64,000 bases of DNA from Limnanthes douglasii subsp. nivea (lineage: Eukaryota; Streptophyta; Magnoliopsida; Brassicales; Limnanthaceae): the NCBI GenBank assembly GCA_036936605.1, contig JAUPFV010000004.1, positions 296,836,009 to 296,900,008 on the forward strand, read 5' to 3'. The position numbers were made by a program, and so were the translations under genes. Below the pieces are notes generated by a model. It had not been told where the DNA came from. It saw only the letters and a program-made list of their open reading frames with translations, and did not search any database. Of this stretch, positions 10,895 to 21,160 are shown in pieces. Position 1 is the first letter of the stretch. Each line of letters begins with the position of its first letter.

Positions 10895-11950
10895 GCGAAT
10901 TGCTAAAAAAAGCCATTTTACTCCGTGAAGTCACTATTTTTGAATTTTAAAAATTACTCGTGAAGTTATTTTTTTGACGATTTTATCCTTCACGAAATCG
11001 TATAAATAGAAGAAATTACTCTATGAAGTTATCATAATTTCCAAAAAAAATATAATTTATCTACCTTATCTCTACTTTCTCTCTCTAAGCATAAAAAACT
11101 AAAACTATAACGAAAGAAGTTAATAGTATCATTATCGATTAAAATGTTACTTTTTGTCTTCAAAACCCTTTAATCATATATCCTAACACTTAAATGACTT
11201 ATTTGCAAAAAAAAAAAATATTTACATTTTAGTTATTCGAAAAGTTTCTAGAACCATAATAGGTAATTTGTTTTACCGTAAATTGATATTATTTTTAGTT
11301 AGTATAATAAGTCATTAGTAAGTGATAACCTACTAAAAAAATTATAAAAAAGGACAAAATTAAAAAATAAATGTTAAAAAATTAAAAATAATAATAATAA
11401 TACAGGTCTGTCCGTCACTGCAATGGCGGACACGATGGTGCTGACGCCATTGCATGACGGACAAAGCCTCTGTTTCCGCCATGCAACGACGTCAGCACCA
11501 TCGTGTCCGTCATTTTCCCGGCGGCAAGTATCAACTTCTTCGACATGATGATGACGACGAACACCACCTAGACGCCATTGTTCGGCGGAAACGAACATTT
11601 TTTTTATTTTCTTTTTAAAATTATTTAAAAAAAAATAGAAAGATAGAATGATCAATGTTCATGTTTGTTTGTAGAAAAACAAGTCTTGTTACCATTTCCG
11701 CAATTTTTGTTAACATTTTATTAAATTTTACAAAGTTGAAAAAAAAAAGAGTTTTAGTTAGTTTAAGTTTTAAGTTTTTAGGATTTTAGTGAGTTTTAGG
11801 AAGTAAAATGTAAGGTTTGGTGGCATAAAACGTAATTAAATGAAATTTTAAGGATTTTTTTGGATTTTTTGTCTAATGGCAATTTTGTAAATATTAAAAA
11901 ATAGAAAAGACGACTTCGGGAAGTAGTTTTGGTTTTTTTTAGCAATTCCC
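10895..11950. mobile_element. Non-autonomous Mutator-like element (Pack-MULE-like)
   Basis: The left end GCGAATTGCTAAAAAAAGCC and the inverted right end GGGAATTGCTAAAAAAAACC are related, and the similarity continues through a GAAGTC word about 40 bp in. The termini resemble the plant MULE type with an AATTGC(C/T)AAAAA core. The flanks are TTTAGCTTC (10886-10894) and TTTGACTTC (11951-11959), a 7-of-9 match at the 9-bp spacing expected for Mutator target duplications. Inside there is no transposase, but a GC-rich island at 11405-11600 stands out in otherwise AT-rich DNA and may be captured host sequence. Subterminal CGTGAAGT words repeat at the left end. Confidence 0.72.
11422..11514. repeat. 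Long imperfect inverted repeat (42-bp arms, 9-bp loop)
   Basis: Arm 11422-11463 and the reverse complement of 11473-11514 match at 37 of 42 positions by hand count. Arm 1 is itself partly self-complementary: CAATGGCG pairs with CGCCATTG, and GTCCGTCA (11409-11416) with TGACGGAC (11454-11461). A transcript could therefore fold in two alternative ways. The repeat lies in the GC-rich core of the Mutator-like element. Confidence 0.85.
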
Positions 11951-12323
11951 TTTGACTTCCTAATTATAGTTAATGTTTTTTAAAAAAATATGAGAAATTG
12001 ATAATATATATTTTTTAAAATCAAATAATTAAATAAACATAAAAATATAATTACATATCATTAAAACATAAAATAGTCTTAATACAAAAAGAGACTGTCT
12101 CAAAGTTATTTAGCAACCGCCGACGATATAAATAACCTAAAATACTCTATATATATATATATATATATACTTTTTAGCATTTTGTTTAACATTTTGGATT
12201 ATAACTTCATTATAAAGTACGGAATCAACAAGCACTTTCTTAGAAAGTAGACGAAGAAATGCGAAGTTCGGTTGGATTTTCACTATTTACTTGTTATATT
12301 TTTTATCATAAATTTCATTAAAA
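11951..12323. other. Intergenic AT-rich DNA with a TA microsatellite
   Basis: This stretch holds a (TA)n tract at 12148-12169 and otherwise featureless AT-rich sequence between the MULE and the 3' end of the next LINE. Confidence 0.6.
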
Positions 12324-14424
12324 ATTTTTTTTTGGTGAAAGTAAATTTTAAATTAATGGAAATAGTTCATACAAGATATATGGGGCATACCCCGAGGAGA
12401 CATTTAATAGAAATGAGTTAGATTAAGAAGTATAACATAGAACATAGGAAACAACAGATAACTGAATGCTGACGTAGCATAAGCGAGGCTTGGACTTCGG
12501 ACTAGCTCAGATCTACTGAAGGATTGCAAGAAGTCTTGGAGAGAAAAAACCTGCATAGAAGAGAGGAATTATTAGATGAAGAAATATAATTTTACTAAGG
12601 CCAGCTGATCTTGGTACCCTGGAATCTGAATCGTAGGTCATCTACAATGCGATGGAATGTTAAAGATTCCAGGGTTGGAGCGGAACCAAAAATTATGGCA
12701 TTCCACTCCTTCCAGACGTGGTAAGTGACCGCGCCAAAACAAGTACGCCAGATAAAATGGTCCCGAGAGATGGACCATTTTGACGCCTCGATAATCCAAG
12801 ACTGCCAGCACGAAGAAGAGAACGGGAAACCTAGCTTAGAACTAGCATAGGACCAAATGGTCTGAGTGAATCTACACTCTTAGAGAATATGAGAGATAGA
12901 TTCAGAATCAGAATTGCAAAGGACACAGACAGTGGGGGTATTTAGTCCCCAACCAAGAATTTTGTCCCTAGTTACAAGCTTGCCTAAAATGGCAAGCCAA
13001 AGTATAAAGGAATGGCGAGGAATGTTATATTTGTGCCATACTAACCCGGCCCAACCCACTTCAGGGTTGGGAGATCGAATTGCATTATACGTGTCCTTAA
13101 TTGTGAACACAAAATTTCCTGCTGCTGCCGTCCAGAACGGGACATCGATGGAAGTGATGTTAGGGGGGGGGGGGGGGCAGAGTTTCGATGAGTTTGTTTA
13201 ATTCAAGTAGATGAGATCTACTTCGGGAACTCGCTGATCTGATATCAGCAGGCCAGTTCCAGGATCCATTATGGATGATATCCGATACCTTAAGATTATC
13301 TCACAGTCGAGAGTCACTTATTATATTTTCCCCATAGTAAGAGGCCAGAGACTTTGAAAGAAGCCAAGGGTCGTACCCGAAAGAAGTATTTTTACCATTG
13401 CCAATAGCCACCCTCTACAAATTACTTGCCAAAGGGCGCATACGAAGAATTTTCCTCCAAATCCACGAGGGATTGGATCCAGATTTGATGATCCATAAAT
13501 TTTTTCCTTTCATTTTTTCCACTTTAATCCACTCACACCAGATGGAGTGATTAGAATTGCTAACAATAGACCAAAGATGCTTGAGGATGGCCTTGAGGAT
13601 GGCCGCCTAATTCCAAATTTTTAGATTCAAAATCCCAAGGCCACCCTCTTTAGTGGGAGACGTTACAGAGTCCCAAGAAACTTTAGCCCCATGAATCTTA
13701 GTGATCATTCCCGACCAGAGGAAACGAATAAGGTATTGGCTTAGCTCTTTGATTATTCTAGAGGGGAGAATAAAAATAGAGGACTAGTAGACCTGACCAG
13801 CAAATAAGACAGACTTAATTAACTGAAGCCTTCCTGCATAAGAGAGGTGTTTGGAGGTCCACGACTCAATACGATTAGTGTTCTTGTGAAGAAGCGGACG
13901 ACAGTCCGAGTGGGTAAGTCTACTCGTAATAAGGGGGACTCCCAGATACTTTACTGGGAGAGTACCTTCCGGGAAGCCCAGAATGGGCAATAAACTAGAC
14001 TTGAGAGACTCCTCAATTCCCGAAAGAAAAATATGAATTTTTAAAGGGTTAACTTTAAGACCAGAGAGCTTATAGAATTCATCCAGGGCCTCTTTAATAA
14101 GGTTTAGAGAGATGGAGTCCCCATGGCTGAAGATCATCAAGTCATCTGCGAAGAAGAGATTGATGATTTTAAGCTTTTGACACTTCCAGTGAAATCGAAA
14201 GTTTTTATGCTGGCTTTTTTCTTTGAGTAACCCAGAAAGAACTTGCATAATGAGTACAAAAAGGAAAGGTGATAAAGGATCACCTTGTCTCAGACCCTTT
14301 TCCCAGAAAAATTCCCGTAGGAGTCTCCATTAATATTAATCAAGTAAGAGGTGGAGGAGATACATTTTATTATCCAAGAAATCATTTTTCCAGGAAATCT
14401 CATTGCCACCAGGACGTCAAAGTA
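12324..14424 (-). mobile_element. 5'-truncated LINE (L1-type), family also at 26235
   Basis: On the minus strand this runs from within the RT domain to a 3' end with an A-rich tail (T-run near 12328 on the plus strand). Translation gives GLRQGDPLSPFLFV, FADDLMIF and KYLGVPLITSRLTHSDC, then NPSWIWRKILRMRPLASN, DPWLLSKSL and the zinc-binding RT region. The 3' end shares the block tggggcata(c/t)cccgagga with the LINE at 26235-27575, showing one family. Truncation at the 5' end, in the RT palm, is the usual result of incomplete target-primed reverse transcription. Confidence 0.88.
12880..14395 (-). pseudogene. LINE ORF2 remnant: RT palm to zf-RVT
   Basis: The 13784-14248 segment holds the catalytic FADD (the third RT aspartates) and the thumb-like KYLGVPL block. 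The 12880-13110 segment holds the zinc-binding domain, with HKYNIPRHSFILWLAI, KLVTRDKILGWG and a CVLCNSDSESISHIL Cys/His cluster. A frameshift just upstream of the FADD segment (near 14310) and stops around 13430 and 13340 separate them. A run of 15 G on the plus strand (13163-13177) falls inside the linker and encodes proline on the minus strand. Not functional. Confidence 0.85.
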
Positions 14425-14898
14425 ATGTTTTCTTTATTATTTTTATAAAAAAATTAAGTTAATAAAGTTATTTCTTAGCAGAAAAGTTTCTGCCAAAGAA
14501 ATTATCTTTAGTGATGGTTTAATGTTTATTAAAATATATTTATTTTTTATTAAATAAAAAGTTAGGGAGTTAATTCTGATTATTATGTATGTATACTTTT
14601 CTACAATGTGAAGCATAAAACTATAATTTATTTTTTTCTTAATTTGTCTATTTTGATATATATGAATTAAAATTGTTTTGTTTTTTTATATACACAGATC
14701 CGGGTATTTTCTATAATTTCTTTCGTAAAACTTATCTAATAAATTTTTTTATAAAAACAAAAAAACACTATATTTTACTAATAATAATAATAATAATATC
14801 AAATACAAACTCAATAAAGTTTTTAAAATTTAATAATAAATATATATCACTTATGTATTATTTAAAGTTTTGTATTTATTCAAAAGATTAATATACTA

Positions 14899-14968
<70 letters not shown>

Positions 14969-15190
14969 CAAATTTTAAAATCAAATCTGTCATTTTAGTT
15001 TTAATTTAATTTTATTCATATTTTTAATTTTCTTGTGTATGAAATAATTTATCATCATTTTAGATATCAAACGTAAATAAAAATTACAAATAATAAAAGA
15101 AGAATGAGTCAAATCATAATATAATTTAGAGGTTTATAAATTAATAATTTATTAATTGTTAATATGAAAGTTGCGAGTATCTAATAGGTG
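14425..15190. other. AT-rich intergenic DNA with a long (AT)n microsatellite
   Basis: The only structured feature is a perfect (AT)n run of about 64 bp at 14902-14965. The rest is AT-rich with no supported gene. Open frames such as 14673-14891 have the composition expected of random AT-rich DNA. Confidence 0.7.
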
Positions 15191-15334
15191 TCACAAAATA
15201 TTTGTAGAATGCGTAATCTATCCCAAATCCGGCGGATAATATATTTTAAAACTTATCCTTTATCTTAAATTAAAAAAAAGTAGTTCGTGTATCCTAATCC
15301 ATGGAGTCGGATGGGGCACAAATTACCATTGAAG

Positions 15335-15495
15335 GAGCACAAATTGAGCGCTTAAATTTGTTAGCCTAATAGTTACTATTTTATTCGATGGGTGCACGAA
15401 TCAAGCGTATAAACTTGACACTCTAGCAGTTAACATTTTATCCAGACAATACGTGAACCGAATAAATTTAACGACCGCCCGAGCAGTTATTAGAC
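15335..15495 (+). repeat. Three degenerate 50-60-bp tandem units in the family B LTR
   Basis: Three successive segments share the pattern (g)cac(g)aa.. / aa(a)tttg(a) / agcagttA: starts near 15335 (gcacaaattgagcg), 15391 (gcacgaatcaagcg) and 15449 (acgtgaaccgaat). They lie upstream of the primer-binding site, inside the presumed LTR. Similarity is only moderate and was aligned by eye. Confidence 0.45.
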
Positions 15496-16119
15496 AACGA
15501 CACGTGTTATAATACCACACGTTAAACATGAATCGTATTGAAAACGCGTTGACACGTTCAGTAACGATTACAAAATAAATATAAAAATAATAATCATGAG
15601 AACTATAAATAAAAGTAAATCTCTCTATATAAACTTATCCAATTCCGAAATACAAAAAATCTATTAAACTAATTATTTATTTCATCTTCTGATTATTAAT
15701 CATTATCTTGGTATTATACTTGAGAAATATTTTTTTTATCAAATTTGGTGTCATCTGTGGGAAAGTTTATTTTCTTATGTTTGTAAAAAATTGAGTCTGA
15801 ACATGTGAGTGATAATGACCATATCAGGATCCGTTACGTGAGAAACGATCCGATAATTACCCCACATGGCATAGCAGTTTAAGCAGTCAATTAGACCACC
15901 TTGGGTCAAGATCAACTCTCAAGCGGTCAATTCACGACAGTCGAGCAAGACCAGAGGGCTCAATCGAGTAGCGATTGAGGTAGTATCAAAAGCACAATAT
16001 GAAAGATTATCTGCTCAAGGTGGCTTGGTTGGCACAAAGACTCACATGAATGCCGACATCACATCTGGACAAAGAGAAAACTCCTCCAAACAAGTTATGC
16101 TGGCTACCCCATCTAACAT

Positions 16120-17035
16120 ATAGTTTGTAGAAATGCAAATCGATGAGCTAAAATAAGAACAAATCAAGAAAATTCAATTGCAATTTGAGAGAGATCAAGA
16201 AGCCAAGGAAAGGATGAAAAAGTTAACCGATGTGTTACAATTTTTAATGGAGATAGTCTTACCAGATGAAAATGGAAAACAAGAAGTATATAGAATTAAG
16301 TATAGCGAGCCCTACTAAAAACAATAGATATGGTAAAAAAAATGCCGAACTTGTGGATGAAAGTAATATAAAAAAAGAGATAAATAAACAATAAATTTCT
16401 TATTGTAAGGATGAGTCAAGCAATGAGTTCTCAAAGAAGAGAAAGGAAATGGGCGCGATGGAATACAACGAAGATAGGTAAAAATGGCGGCCTACATACT
16501 CTAAGAGTCCCAATTCGTCAATGAAATCCTTGAAGGTAAGCTCCTGTGCAAGTTCGACTTTTACCGGATGAACACTTACGACGGTTCGGGTGACCAAGAG
16601 CACCATATCGAGCAACTTAGGAATATGATGATGGGTTTTAACCCCGACGACGTGCTGTTTTGTAGAACCTTCTCCATGATGTTTAAGGGAAACACTGGTT
16701 CAGTAGCCTACCGAAGGGGACCATACAAAATTTTAAATTCTTACGGAGCACATTTAGAAACCGATTTGCTCGTAACAAGACACAAAAAATAAAAGTGTTT
16801 CTATCATGAATTTGTACCAACGAATAGGAGAGGCGGCAAATAGTTACGTTCAAAACCTTGTTCACGAGATGAACCTCGTGTCAAAATGCAAAGAGGACGT
16901 CGTGATTGTGGTATTTAAAATAAGATTGAATATCGAGGGTTTTTTTTACACCGATCTCGTCAAATTTTCTATCCAAAGCATGAGGGACATATTGGCAAGA
17001 TCAGATCAGTTCATCAGAATCGAAGAAGCCTAGAA
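16120..17035 (+). pseudogene. Family B gag remnant
   Basis: A coiled-coil-like charged stretch (EQIKKIQLQFERDQEAK, about 16160-16210) precedes a gag core. The core reads FVNEILEGKLLCKFDFYRMN, TYDGSGDQEHHIEQLRNMMM and DVLFCRTFSMMFKG (16505-16690), then, after a frame change, YQRIGEAANSYVQNLVHEMN and DILARSDQFIRIEEA (16806-17030). This is the layout of plant gypsy gag domains. Several stops separate the parts. Confidence 0.75.
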
Positions 17036-17402
17036 AGAAGATTTTTGGCAGTTGCATGAAACATGTTAACCCCCGGCTACAAAAGATCTCGTAGGAAATT
17101 TTGCACGTTGTGGAAAGAAATCTAAAGGTTAATTAATAATAGGGAGCTCATCTAATTTTTCAAGTGCAAGGAAGAGGAGCGACAAGATGATAAAAATAAC
17201 AAAAAATCTACATAGGAAAAAAAGAAGTATGACAAAGCGAAACAACAATGGTTGTACACTAACTCTGGTAGAAATTCCATGTTGGGAACATGCCCGGATT
17301 CCAAGGAAAAATACAAAAGGGCGTAGGGGTCTATTTAGTGGATGAGTCCTCGTACCATCGCTATAGAAAATCGGTTGTTGACTTGGTTTTTAAAACAGCG
17401 AT

Positions 17403-17588
17403 ATGCAGGGTTTGAAGACCCCTCATGAGGATTCCTTGATAATCAACTTGGATATATGTGGGGTCATGGTCGCACGTGTTTTGGTAGACGATGGTAGCTC
17501 GAATAACGTTATCTTCAAGGCTAGTTATGAGAAACTGGTGGGAGTACCACCATACAAACCAATATATATGCAGTTGGTCAGCTATTAG
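17403..17588 (+). pseudogene. Family B protease remnant
   Basis: Translation HEDSLIINLDICGVMVARVL followed by VDDGSSNNVIFKASYEKL matches the plant gypsy protease pattern, in which the active site is D-S/T-G-S-S. Here it reads DDGSS, so the middle active-site residue is Asp. The surrounding context (rvLVDdGSSnNviF) makes the assignment clear, although the enzyme is probably dead. Confidence 0.7.
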
Positions 17589-18169
17589 GGTAATTAATTT
17601 AGGTGTGTAGGCAAAGTGGAACTTCAAGTAATCGTGGGATATTCAAGCACTGAAAAGGCCGTGAGAACACTTTTCATGATAGCCGAAGTCTCTAGCTCGC
17701 ACCACGCCACTGTGGGAAGGATTTATATTCACAAACTTGAGGAAACACTGTGCTTATTCCGATAATGTCTGAAATACCCGACTGGAAGCTTGGTTGGGAT
17801 TGTCAGAGGCAGTCAACAAGCCACCAGAAACTACTATACTATCTTCACTATGAATCAACTAGCCCAGGAGACGGTGGTCAGCAGAATAAAAATGTTCATT
17901 TAAGCACTGAAGCGGACGATCCAATGAAGGACAATCTCTGTAGTGACCCTTCTGATAAAATAATGGACAATACGCTAGAAGTTGGGCAGGTGGTTAGGAA
18001 TGTAAACCAACTCGATCTAACTTTCAAATATAAATTGGTGGTAGTGTTACAACATCACTTGGACATTTTTTCACAAAACTCTGACAATATTTTTGGGTTC
18101 AGTTCAAGCGTTATCTGCCACAAGATTTCTAAAATAATAAGACCATTTTATCAAAATGGCCATTTTTTT

Positions 18170-18660
18170 CATTTGAGAAGTCCGACGTCATTGCTAAAGA
18201 GGTTGAGAAGTTGCTAAAATTTGTGCACATTCGAGAGGCCAGGTATCCCACATGGGTAGCCAACCCTGTCATCGTAAAAAATAAGAACGGGCAGTCGAGG
18301 ATGTGCGTCGAATTTACTGATCTTAACCAAGAATGCCCAAAAGATATTTTCCCCTACCTCGAATTAACCAATTGGTAGATGCAACATCAGACAATATCTT
18401 TCATGGATTCTTATTCAGGATACAATCAGATTCAAATGCACTCTCATAACGAGGAACACACCACATAAAGTCATTTTTATTTTTGAAGTCTTATTTAAAA
18501 GAATCATTGGTGCATATTACAGATATCGTAGCTTAATATGTTGCTTCCTTTTAGTAGATCTCTGTTGGCCCAAGTTAGCAGCTGAGGCCGTCATCCAAAG
18601 CTGCCACGCATGTCAACAATATGCAATAGGATCCACCTGTCAAGGGAGCCAATGAACATC
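18170..18660 (+). pseudogene. Family B RT start joined to an integrase zinc-finger fragment
   Basis: From 18180 the plus strand gives EVEKLLKFVHIREARYPTWV, ANPVIVKNKNGQSRMCVEFT, DLNQECPKDIFPY and SFMDSYSGYNQIQM, the N-terminal part of gypsy RT. Within about 80 bp (18540-18620) it changes to LCWPKLAAEAVIQSCHACQQ, the end of the integrase HHCC zinc finger. The RT core, RNase H and the first half of the zinc finger are therefore deleted. The deletion junction lies near 18480-18540. Confidence 0.75.
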
Positions 18661-19730
18661 ATCCCAGTACTTTGTCCTTTTTATAAGTGAAGGATCGACC
18701 TAATATGACCTATACCCATGACTATATGCAAACGACTAATTTGGCGATGCATGTTAAATATCTCACAAAGTGGATTTTGACAAAAGCACTATACAAAATA
18801 AGAGCTCAAGATATTTATGATTTGTCGTAAAATCAACTTCTCGTCCGATTCGGGAACCCGTGCATACAATGGGCTAATTCTAAAATGAAATAATGACAAC
18901 TTTTTGTAAAAAGTACGGGGTGACATTACACTTTTCAAATTCCATATTATCCTAAAAGATATGACAAGTAAAAATAACGAATTGAACCATCCTCAATCGC
19001 ATAAAAAAATTATAGTTGTTAGAAAAAAATAGTCTAACAAACTCGGCGAGGTATTATAAACTTGCGACTAGGTTATTTTTGGATGGTTCTCGTAAAATTC
19101 GTTTGAACGTATCCTCTACTTCTACCATTATATTTTCATTGTCTTGTTTATTTGCAAATGTATAACAATATTTTTGGAGCTTTTTCCACCGCAAAAGTAT
19201 TGATGTATACGTGGACAATCATTTTTTTTTAAATATATAATTTTACACTAAAAGAAATATGAAATTTGCTTAACCAATCTTTATTCCGCCATGAGACATT
19301 AATCAAATTCGAATATTTTTTCAACCGAACCAAGTTTATAAAGCAGTTGAAACTCAAATTCAAATGCTATCAATTTGTCAGGAAACCAATTCGGATATCT
19401 AATTATTCGGTTCCATTCTACCGGAAAGCAACCCTGGTTCGGGTATCTAATTATTCGGTTCAACTCTACCGGAATGTAACCCTGATGACCATCAGTACAA
19501 GTCAAAAAAACAACACTGAAGAGTACCAGGAAGTGTCAAACCCCACCACAGTAAATGATTATAACATGGGTCGGTGGACATAGTAAATACTTCCAACATT
19601 GTTCAAACTTTGACTCTGCATAGCATTCATTTCATCAACTCATAACCACATCTACAACACTACATAACTCCCATATACAACACTTTTCTCTTATCTATTT
19701 CTCTCTCAAGCTATAGATTGGATCAAGAGA
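18661..19730. other. Intergenic region upstream of the MYB gene, with a 48-bp duplication
   Basis: No gene is supported. A 48-bp unit beginning TTCGG(A/G)TATCTAATTATT is duplicated at 19390-19437 and 19438-19485, about 250 bp upstream of the MYB start codon. The 105-codon open frame across it (19266-19583) has no recognisable domain and is probably not a gene. The last 150 bp are CT/CA-rich, like a plant 5' UTR and core promoter, but I see no clear TATA box. Confidence 0.55.
19390..19485. repeat. 48-bp tandem duplication in the MYB upstream region
   Basis: Two adjacent 48-bp copies share TATCTAATTATTCGGTTC/A and CTACCGGAA, and differ at about 6 positions. They lie about 246-341 bp before the MYB ATG, within the likely promoter. 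The unit length is a multiple of three, which keeps an open frame across both copies, but this may be chance. Confidence 0.85.
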
Positions 19731-20637
19731 ATGAGAAACACACAAGAAAAATCAAAAGATTACAAGAAAGGTTTGTGGACAGTTGAAGAAGACAACATCC
19801 TTACTGAATATGTTGAACTGCATGGGACAGGACATTGGAATCAGATTTCTAACAAAACAGGTCTTCTACTTCTACTCACTTTGTTGTTTTACTTTTGGTA
19901 ATAAAAGTGAAATTTTGTTAACATTTCTATGTTGTAGGGTTAAAAAGGCGTGGAAAGAGTTGCAGATTAAGGTGGATGAACTATTTGAGTCCTAATCTTA
20001 AAAAAGGAAACTTTAGTGACCAAGAACAAGATCTTATTATTAGACTTCATAAACTCCTTGGAAACAGGTTTGTCTTGTTTTGTGTTCTTGTAATTTTAGC
20101 GTAAGAAACTGGTTAATCACCGGTAAATCGCTACAAATACAAAATAAAACCCTTTGGTACACATGACCAATTCCGATGACTAGTCAGGATTTTTAGCATT
20201 ATTTTTGCTTTTTTATAAGTTTCTTAATATGTTGTATGTTTTTGAAAAGGTGGTCTTTGATTGCGAAAAGAGTACCCGGAAGAACTGACAACCAAGTGAA
20301 AAACTATTGGCACACACATATCAGCAAAAGAATTGATGTCAAAGAGAAAAGCAGCAAAGCTAGTGAATTCTGCAGCTTCTTTAGTAGTATTGCAAGTGAA
20401 GTGAACAAAACTTGTAATGAAACAGCACCGAGTAGCTCGAAAACTTTTGATAATCTTCTTGATGATAATCTTCTTGATGATGATGATACTAGAGGTATTG
20501 GATTCACAGTTGATGATAAAGATGGCCGAGAACTCGAAATCGCAGAAAATGATATGAACCCTCTTTGGATTCCTGAGGATAACTTCGACTTCAGTAGTCT
20601 TATGATGATGAATTTCTGGGATGACTTCTGTTTTTAA
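19731..20637 (+). CDS. R2R3-MYB transcription factor, WER/GL1/MYB23-like (subgroup 15)
   Basis: Three exons, 19731-19860, 19938-20067 and 20250-20637, all with GT-AG introns, join to 648 nt encoding 215 aa. Exon breaks fall at the positions standard for plant R2R3-MYB genes. R2 (about residues 11-62) contains [19 protein letters not shown] and [13 protein letters not shown]3 (about 63-115) has [16 protein letters not shown] and the usual [13 protein letters not shown]. The bHLH-contact motif [DE]Lx2[RK]x3Lx6Lx3R is complete (residues 75-94), so interaction with R-type bHLH partners is expected. The C-terminus [13 protein letters not shown]...DFCF matches the subgroup-15 tail known from WEREWOLF, GLABRA1 and MYB23, which control root-hair and trichome fate. 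One oddity: residue 48 is Arg where R2 normally has a conserved Cys (KRRGKSC rather than KRCGKSC). An acidic DNLLDD repeat lies in the linker. Function is inferred from family only. Confidence 0.93.
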
Positions 20638-21160
20638 TGTTCATTGTCTTTTTTCGTCGATGTAAAACTCGAGTTGCTTATGTTGGTTTTCGTTCTACCT
20701 GGAATATGGTTTGTTTGTATCGAAAATATCTTTGTATAACTTTCGAATTTTTTCAAATCAAATTCCAGGTAGCGTGTGGTTATAAAAAAAAACCCAAAAT
20801 TACTCGATGTAGTTGTTTGTCCGTAAAAAATGGTGGGAGAAAATGTTCAAATTTCACAATGTGGTCGGAAAATAAGAACTTGACCTAGTCTGAAAGATAT
20901 CATTTCAACATGTTTCAAAAGATATACACATAAATATTCATGTTATGCCAGCTCGTACGCAGTTAAATACACATGACAATAAATAACCTTAGTATTACAT
21001 GAAAGTACTATTTATGGAGATCCATCCGTCAAGCAAAACCGATTTTAGTTGCCTTGACCGAGCACCTTGATGACGTAGAACCTTTTGATATCGACAAAGT
21101 CTGTAAGAATACATGCCTGTGATCTAAAAACCAGTTTGCGCGGTAAACAAAACGAGCTGA
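20638..21160. other. Spacer between convergent MYB and LSF1 genes
   Basis: About 520 bp separate the two stop codons and must hold both 3' UTRs and polyadenylation regions. Open frames here, such as 20637-20888, show no domain. I see no other gene or repeat. Confidence 0.65.

Larger units (their letters stand above)
15200..18660 (+). mobile_element. Second, strongly decayed Ty3/gypsy element (family B)
   Basis: A primer-binding-like TGGTGTCATCTGTGGGAA at 15746-15763 follows an LTR-like end (...TATCA at 15741). Downstream are gag, protease, RT and integrase fragments in gypsy order. It differs from the copy A/C family in sequence and primer site (related plant elements use TGGCGCCGTCTGTGGGAA). 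Sequence between the early RT and the integrase zinc finger is deleted, and no 3' LTR could be recognised, so the right limit is approximate. Confidence 0.8.

Noticed and set aside
11374..11655. 93-codon minus-strand frame across the MULE core
   Set aside because: It is a by-product of the GC-rich inverted repeat inside the MULE, with no domain and AT-rich ends. It is treated as part of the element.
19266..19583. 105-codon frame upstream of the MYB gene with a 16-residue repeat
   Set aside because: The repeat is fully explained by the 48-bp DNA duplication. There is no recognisable protein family, and the position fits a promoter.
20637..20888. 83-codon frame directly after the MYB stop
   Set aside because: It lies in the MYB 3' UTR and between convergent genes, with no homology recognised.
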